DNA from: an uncultured Bacteroidota bacterium
GTDB lineage: Bacteria; Bacteroidota; Bacteroidia; Chitinophagales; Chitinophagaceae
DNA length: 11,547 bases
Assembly: GCA_903835145.1 (NCBI GenBank)
Contig: CAILMA010000284.1
Location: 1-11,547 of the forward strand
Direction of reading: 5' to 3'
The notes under the pieces are model-generated. The model had not been told where the DNA came from, searched no databases, and saw only the letters and a list, made by a program, of their open reading frames with translations. Both the position numbers and the translations under genes were made by a program. Of the stretch, positions 8,501 through 11,547 are shown piece by piece (the first letter of the stretch is position 1; every line of letters starts with the position of its first letter).

Positions 8501-8801
8501 TGTTGGTTGTTTCAAAAAAAGTAAGCTTTAAAATACTTATCCCCTGAATGTTCTTACTGGTGATGTTTTTAATGCCACTTACATACAAGAACTGATCTTG
8601 CAGTCGGGTGGAGAAAAAACCTTCCATTTGCTGCGGAGTCATGCCGCCGTATGGCTCTATGACGTATATAACCGGCAAATTTAACTTCGGAAAAATATCG
8701 ATGGGAATGGACTGAATAGCCATGACAGAGCTGAAAAACACAGCCGCCACAACTACCAGAATGGTAATGGGTCTTTTAAGAGATGCTGATACCAGACTCA
8801 T
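5562..8801 (-). CDS. RND family efflux transporter permease (AcrB-like)
   Basis: This 1079-residue inner-membrane pump is full length for the family. The first transmembrane segment lies at about 10-30, with the typical start SLKRPITILV. Two large periplasmic loops lie at about 35-330 and 580-895, and two six-helix membrane blocks at about 331-490 and 900-1060. Family landmarks are IPIDIFPKLNLPVI, PYGGMTPQQME and the RLRPILMTSLAMIAGMIPMA block near 1002-1021. In TM4 the motif reads GILVDQATVTIEN, so AcrB Asp408 is replaced by Gln401 while Asp400 is kept. In TM10 the AcrB Lys940 position is Ala971. The cytoplasmic loop between TM6 and TM7 (490-540) carries HFHHG, then a Pro/acidic stretch. The HRHLEMGK-like helix after TM4 (here HQHLEMGK) is shared with an RND subgroup distinct from AcrB and CusA. 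The ATG at 8801 lies 3 nt after the TolC-like gene, and its stop overlaps the adaptor start. The substrate is unknown; drug, solvent or lipid-like compounds are all possible. Confidence 0.95.
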   Translation of the reverse strand: MSLVSASLKRPITILVVVAAVFFSSVMAIQSIPIDIFPKLNLPVIYVIEPYGGMTPQQMEGFFSTRLQDQFLYVSGIKNITSKNIQGISILKLTFFETTNMAEATAQVALQLNRAMQFFPPGALPPQVIRFDASSLPVGTLVFSSSGRRLEEINDLAATRIRPLFSTVPGLSAPPPIGSNQRTIVVNIDPEKLRGYNMSADEVVASIAHNNVMAPSGNIRIGNTMFMATSNSLESNVEAFGDIPVKTDNLNTVMLHDVGTIQDAADITTGYALIDGKRSIYMPIVKTPDASTWEVVQQLKAKLPEMQSLLPEDVKISYVFDQSVFVINAVKSLVTEGILGAILTGLMVLLFLRDWRSCIVVVVTIPLSVLSAVLGLKLAGQTINIMTLSGLALAIGILVDQATVTIENIHQHLEMGKDKKQAIFDACEEIAFPLFLILLCIIAVFAPSFIMQGVPRALFLPLSLSIGFAMIASYFLAQSLVPIIANWLLKAEMFHFHHGTPPPTTPSLALDRDEVTEINEHSRVEAEEPEKNNGFEKIKVRFTHGLERMIKHRKRNVSLYLIAVLVLTGVCFVWIGKDLLPKTNNGQYQVKLRMPDGTRLERTEEMTLQVLQIADSITHHHIAISSAYAGMMPSNYATANLYVFNSGTHEASLQLQVDEEFKMDKETFQEVLRKELHKQLPDLRVSFEPIELTEKIMSQGASTPIEVQVAGKDMAEIAAYANRLTDALKQLPSLRDVQIQQPLRYPSVRIVLDRYKIAQMGLKLQDISRSVAAFTSSSRFTEKNLWLDTRSAYTIQVQAQVPEYIMNSLSDLREIPVSPPSAAGMARVALQDVASISIDTMAGEYDRSGPRRFVTVSANLYRTDLKSATNAVNAAIKELGPLPKGLLMDVQGMSNLLTETLNSLQTGLLLAIIVIFLLLAANYQSFKVSLSILCAIPAVLLGALVILLATGATLNLQSYMGIIMSTGVSVANAILIVTNAEKLRIEYNNDVVRAATVSASIRLRPILMTSLAMIAGMIPMASGLGEAGDQTAPLGRAVIGGLIASTFAALFIVPQCYAWLQQKASLKSASLLPEQLNNI

Positions 8802-8804
8802 GAT

Positions 8805-10199
8805 TTATCGTTTAAAATTTTGTAAGAAAATTTCGCTCTGGCCACTAAGGGCTGAACGGATATAGAGCAATTGCAGCAACTCGTCCTGAGCAATTACGTA
8901 ATTCGACTCAGCCTGCTGGAGCAGGTATTGCGCATTCGTAACATCGACCAGCGTATTGAGGCCAGAGCCGAACAATGCCGACTGCTGTATAAAAGCCTGC
9001 TGAGCTGAACGAAGCTGAACCGGCAGCTCCTGTAGCTTTTGCTGTGTAGACTGGTATGCATCATTGGCCTGGGCAAGTAACTGGTTAAGTTGCAATGCTT
9101 CGTCCTTTATGGCACTGGCTCTTGCCTTTGCCATATAGCTACCCTCTACTTTATCGTCACGCTGGTGCCAGAGGTCAAATACATTCCAGGAAAGATTGAG
9201 GCCCATAAGGTAATTGCCGCGGCTGTAAGGCATGCCATCAGCGAGATTATCGGGGTAGACACCCGTAGGAGAAATGCCTGAGTTGCGCACCCATGCTGCA
9301 CCTACGAGTTCCAGCTTTGGCATGTATTTTTTGCTTTGCACCTTATTTTCTGCAAGTTGTGCCTCATACTGCTTTTCGTATAGCTGAACCAGTGGATGGG
9401 CTGTGCCGACACTATCGGCTACCAGCATTTGAAGTGGCCCTGAGGGCATTGTAAGTATAGTGGTGTCAGGAGTAAGTGCATTGGCGACCAAGCCTGTGTA
9501 AGCGGCAAGCGTAATCCTATCAAAATTGTATTGTTCTACAGCCTGCAGGTAGCCTATTCGCGCATTGGAATAGGCCGCATGAGCAAGGTTGCTGTCAGTG
9601 CCCGGTACGAGCCCGCTGAGCGCGTGCGCTCTTATATTGGTTAGTACAGTGCCAGCACGGTCAACATTGTCTTTTTCTACCTGCACAAGCCGATATTTTT
9701 TCAGCCAGTCCAGATATAAGGAAACGACTTGTGTTGAAAGCTGGTATTGGGAGCTCTGCAACTGGGCTTCTGCGACTGAGAACTGGGCTTTCGCCTGCTG
9801 CTGCTGCGCTTTTAACAGGCCGCAATTATAGACCTCCCACTTCAGGAATGAAATCATATTATTGCCGGCATTAGGGCTATTGTGTACCTGATTGTAACTA
9901 CCGGGTGTTGAGGCTACGACACCCAATGAAAAATAGCCTCCGTAAAGTGCATTGTCAGTCCCGGCCGTTATCTGCTCGCCAAGCATAAGTGATGGCAAGC
10001 GGTTGTCGTTCACAGACTTAATGTGCGCCCTACCAGCAGCGAGCTCGGCCTTTCGCTGAGCGAGAAGCGGGTAGTTTTCGGCAGCGTGTTGCACGGCGTC
10101 ATACAAGCTCAGGGGCTGTGCTACCGCGCTCCCAACCAAGGCCGTTGCAAGCACAAGCAAAAAGAGCAACGAGCCAAATTTGACAAATTTAAAATTCAT
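8805..10199 (-). CDS. TolC-like outer membrane efflux protein
   Basis: This 464-residue outer-membrane factor forms the trimeric exit channel for the pump encoded next to it. The ATG at 10199 is chosen because it begins a clear signal peptide (MNFKFVKFG then a hydrophobic core, cleavage after AVA at about residue 27); the 20-codon extension starts with TTG and adds nothing recognisable. Two outer-membrane efflux repeats are visible. The first begins at LSLYDAVQHAAENYPLL and the second near PLVQLYEKQYEAQLAENKV. Each has the long Gln/Ala-rich coiled-coil helices expected of the periplasmic tunnel. The family-typical GLNTLVDVTNAQ-like turn lies near the C-terminus. It is the first gene of the operon, unlike the common adaptor-pump-channel order. 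I found no convincing promoter or regulator gene upstream. Confidence 0.93.
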   Translation of the reverse strand: MNFKFVKFGSLLFLLVLATALVGSAVAQPLSLYDAVQHAAENYPLLAQRKAELAAGRAHIKSVNDNRLPSLMLGEQITAGTDNALYGGYFSLGVVASTPGSYNQVHNSPNAGNNMISFLKWEVYNCGLLKAQQQQAKAQFSVAEAQLQSSQYQLSTQVVSLYLDWLKKYRLVQVEKDNVDRAGTVLTNIRAHALSGLVPGTDSNLAHAAYSNARIGYLQAVEQYNFDRITLAAYTGLVANALTPDTTILTMPSGPLQMLVADSVGTAHPLVQLYEKQYEAQLAENKVQSKKYMPKLELVGAAWVRNSGISPTGVYPDNLADGMPYSRGNYLMGLNLSWNVFDLWHQRDDKVEGSYMAKARASAIKDEALQLNQLLAQANDAYQSTQQKLQELPVQLRSAQQAFIQQSALFGSGLNTLVDVTNAQYLLQQAESNYVIAQDELLQLLYIRSALSGQSEIFLQNFKR

Positions 10200-10570
10200 A
10201 TGATAAAATGCTTTTTTTGACGGGAAATAAAAGTTGTATGGGATTCGGGAATGTCCCAAAAGGGCTGAAATGCACCATATTAGTCATGGCTTGAGGCCGG
10301 GATGGCTCCATTTGCGCTGCAGGGAATAGTTCGTACCAGATCGGCCTTTGAACACACCTGTTTGAAAAGGCAAGGCTTTTGAATGCGGTTGCAAGACAGA
10401 AAAAGCGACTAACAGGCTGAGCAAGGCCCAAAGTGTCGGCTGTCTAAAAAAACATTAATGCCAGACAGCAATAACCAAGGCCTAAGGAATGATACCGGAA
10501 CCATTAAAGTGCATCTATGAATGCAACTGCGAAAGAAAGCCCCTGTTGCAGGAGTGTACTGCGCACTTTT
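10200..10570. other. Gene-free leader upstream of the efflux operon
   Basis: No supported gene is present. This stretch must hold the operon promoter, but I could not identify a convincing TTG / TAnnTTTG pair on the minus strand. A perfect 7-bp inverted repeat, GCTGTCT (10439-10445) and AGACAGC (10463-10469), has a 17-nt loop and no following T-tract. It could be an operator for an unseen regulator or chance. An 80-codon minus frame across 10189-10431 starts with TTG and overlaps the channel gene start, so I do not call it. Confidence 0.5.
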
Positions 10571-10969
10571 CTAAACTGTTGGAGGACCTCGCAGCCTAAA
10601 GCAACGACGTGTAGCAGCGATGAATGAAAACTTGTACAGCGCCTGCGGGGTGGCAACAAAAGATGCCGACTTCGTAGGTACTGATACAGAAAAAGCCTTG
10701 ATAAAAACCCAGTCGTTGTGCCATGCCTTGGGGCGAATTGGCTTTTTAAATCGGTAGGGATTCTCTTGCTGGGTGGTGGAAGTACCAGCCGGCTGTAAGA
10801 CTCTGCCAAAGGCAAAATCACAATTTTGAATGCCTATTGGAATACCAGAAATCTGCTTACGGTAGCCGCCATCCGGATATAAATCAGGCCCTGTGTGCGC
10901 ACCGCCAATAAAGGCCTGAAGCACGAACAACAGAAAATAGACCGATATAAAACGGAAGCTTTGTTTCAT
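10571..10969 (-). CDS. Hypothetical small secreted protein
   Basis: This is a 132-residue open frame from an ATG at 10969. It begins with a plausible Sec signal peptide: MKQSFRF, then the hydrophobic stretch FISVYFLLFVLQAFIG, with possible cleavage after GGAH or nearby. The mature part is basic, with Pro, Tyr and Phe, has two Cys, and shows no motif I recognise. A -7-like TACTTTCG lies 13-20 nt upstream of the start, but without a -33 partner. A different frame (10504-10821) and a 47-codon plus-strand frame from 10620 overlap it, so the strand is not certain. The C-terminal third (basic, ending RLRGPPTV) looks less protein-like than the start, and the gene may be degraded. Confidence 0.4.
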   Translation of the reverse strand: MKQSFRFISVYFLLFVLQAFIGGAHTGPDLYPDGGYRKQISGIPIGIQNCDFAFGRVLQPAGTSTTQQENPYRFKKPIRPKAWHNDWVFIKAFSVSVPTKSASFVATPQALYKFSFIAATRRCFRLRGPPTV

Positions 10970-11241
10970 ATATCTGAAAAACGAAAGTACAGAATGAAAA
11001 TGAATTGTGCCTGTTATTTAAAACTTAAAGAAAAATTGTAACGTTTTACACCAAAAGATAAACCCTGGTTTCACCGGCGAAGCGTGAAAGGCGGATTTAC
11101 GATTCAAGAGTCGTCAAGGCATTTTACGGCAAGGCATAGAATTGACTAACGGACGGCAGGTTTTGCCTGTGCTGCGGCATCAAGAAAAATAAAATGACTC
11201 CAGCAAAGGGAGATAAAATCGGCTTTTTTTTAGGTTGGGAC
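10970..11241. other. Gene-free stretch before the repeats
   Basis: No coding region or RNA gene is supported. A short 6-bp inverted repeat, TTTCAC (11069-11074) and GTGAAA (11084-11089), and a T8 run near 11223-11230 are the only visible structures. Short minus-strand open stretches around 11130-11220 have no family resemblance. Confidence 0.5.
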
Positions 11242-11278
11242 AAAAAAATAAGACCTCAACAGAGTTGAAGCCTTATTT
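11242..11278 (-). terminator. Intrinsic terminator, copy 1
   Basis: Read on the minus strand, AAATAAGGCTTCAAC and GTTGAGGTCTTATTT form a continuous 15-bp stem (two G-U pairs) with a TCU triloop, running into a T7 tract partly used by the stem. On the plus strand the same positions give A-C mismatches and no T-tail, so the element acts on transcripts arriving from the right. Confidence 0.8.
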
Positions 11279-11300
11279 ACACCTTATGAAAAATATACCC
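11242..11300. repeat. 59-bp direct repeat, copy 1
   Basis: This 59-bp segment is identical to 11371-11429; the start-to-start distance is 129 bp. Beyond the exact block the spacers are only loosely similar (A/T-rich). The block contains a complete minus-strand terminator hairpin and, read on the minus strand, the codons for Val-Tyr-Phe-Ser-stop. Confidence 0.95.
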
Positions 11301-11370
11301 ACCACAAAGATAGGATAAAATATTTATCTGCAAAATTATTTTTGTGAAAATTATTTACAGCGACTGGCAT

Positions 11371-11407
11371 AAAAAAATAAGACCTCAACAGAGTTGAAGC
11401 CTTATTT
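11371..11407 (-). terminator. Intrinsic terminator, copy 2
   Basis: This has the same 15-bp minus-strand stem, TCU loop and T7 tract as copy 1. It begins a few bases after the TAA at 11413-11415 that ends the partial transposase-like frame, so it is probably that gene's own terminator. Copy 1 would be a second, back-up stop 129 bp further on. Confidence 0.8.
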
Positions 11408-11429
11408 ACACCTTATGAAAAATATACCC
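11371..11429. repeat. 59-bp direct repeat, copy 2
   Basis: This is identical to 11242-11300. It includes the stop codon and terminator of the minus-strand reading frame that enters from the right edge. The bases just outside differ (T at 11370 against C at 11241; G at 11430 against A at 11301). Confidence 0.95.
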
Positions 11430-11547
11430 GCAATAAAGGTAAGTATTTTTTGAAATACACAAAATAATTTTTGATTATTTTATTCCATTGACCGTTCATG
11501 TTCGTTACTCTGAGATTGAGCATATTTTGGGCACCCGTTTTACTCCA
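11413..11547 (-). CDS. Partial transposase-like C-terminus, runs off the right edge
   Basis: A minus-strand frame enters from the right edge and stays open for 44 codons to TAA at 11413-11415. Its first visible residues, WSKTGAQNMLNLR, then NGQWNK, resemble the C-terminal signature (W-x-x-x-G-A-x-x-x-L-x-L-R) I associate with large transposases such as those of ISKra4-like elements; this is recollection, not a search. The last about 18 residues (from YFVYF) are aromatic and A/T-encoded and may be a replaced or frameshifted tail. If it is an insertion sequence, its end should lie within the repeat region at 11242-11429, but I could not see its terminal inverted repeat because the other end is outside the window. 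It could instead be an unrelated truncated gene. Confidence 0.45.
   Translation of the reverse strand, partial: WSKTGAQNMLNLRVTNMNGQWNKIIKNYFVYFKKYLPLLRVYFS

Noticed and set aside
10620..10763. 47-codon plus-strand frame starting MNENLYSACG
   Set aside because: It looks somewhat protein-like but is short, lies antisense to the signal-peptide ORF, and has no upstream signal I could identify.
10504..10821. 105-codon minus-strand frame
   Set aside because: It overlaps the better candidate with a signal peptide (10571-10969) and has no recognisable feature.
11242..11429. CRISPR array
   Set aside because: There are only two copies, the 59-bp repeats are longer than usual, the spacing is 70 bp, and the repeat is explained by a terminator hairpin; no cas gene is present.

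Overview
The window looks like chromosomal DNA of a Bacteroidota member, most likely Chitinophagaceae-like (the family is inference). The strongest evidence is the secreted protein at 2964-4358. It ends in the gliding-motility-associated / type IX secretion type-B sorting domain, which is confined to this phylum. The absence of clear Shine-Dalgarno sites and the moderate GC content also fit.

Layout, left to right. Positions 1-210 hold no certain gene. A terminator at 211-242 closes a minus-strand gene (271-2361) for a 696-residue protein. That protein has a degenerate RelA/SpoT synthetase-like domain, a long uncharged Pro/Gln/Met/Tyr/Gly linker, an Ala-rich stretch, a duplicated 16-residue motif and a small C-terminal domain. 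Upstream is a ~0.6 kb AT-rich gap with a perfect DnaA-box consensus next to a one-mismatch box, and a fragment resembling a tRNA 3' end. On the plus strand follows the secreted T9SS-type protein. A hairpin terminator at 4399-4447 separates it from a convergent minus-strand operon.

That operon (10199 down to 4477) encodes a tripartite RND efflux system in the order TolC-like outer-membrane protein, RND pump, lipoprotein adaptor. The genes are tightly coupled: 3 nt separate the first two, and the last two overlap in TAATG. The RND pump has substitutions at the positions of the classical AcrB proton-relay residues. No regulator is visible beside the operon.

Right of the operon, 10200-11547 is gene-poor. 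It holds one plausible small secreted protein (10571-10969), an exact 59-bp direct repeat spaced 129 bp apart in which each copy carries a minus-strand intrinsic terminator, and, running off the right edge, what looks like the C-terminal tail of a transposase.

The best candidate for something undescribed is the RelA/SpoT-like protein. It keeps the fold signature but has lost residues expected for (p)ppGpp synthesis, and it is fused to a prion-like low-complexity linker. No complete new multi-gene system is evident.
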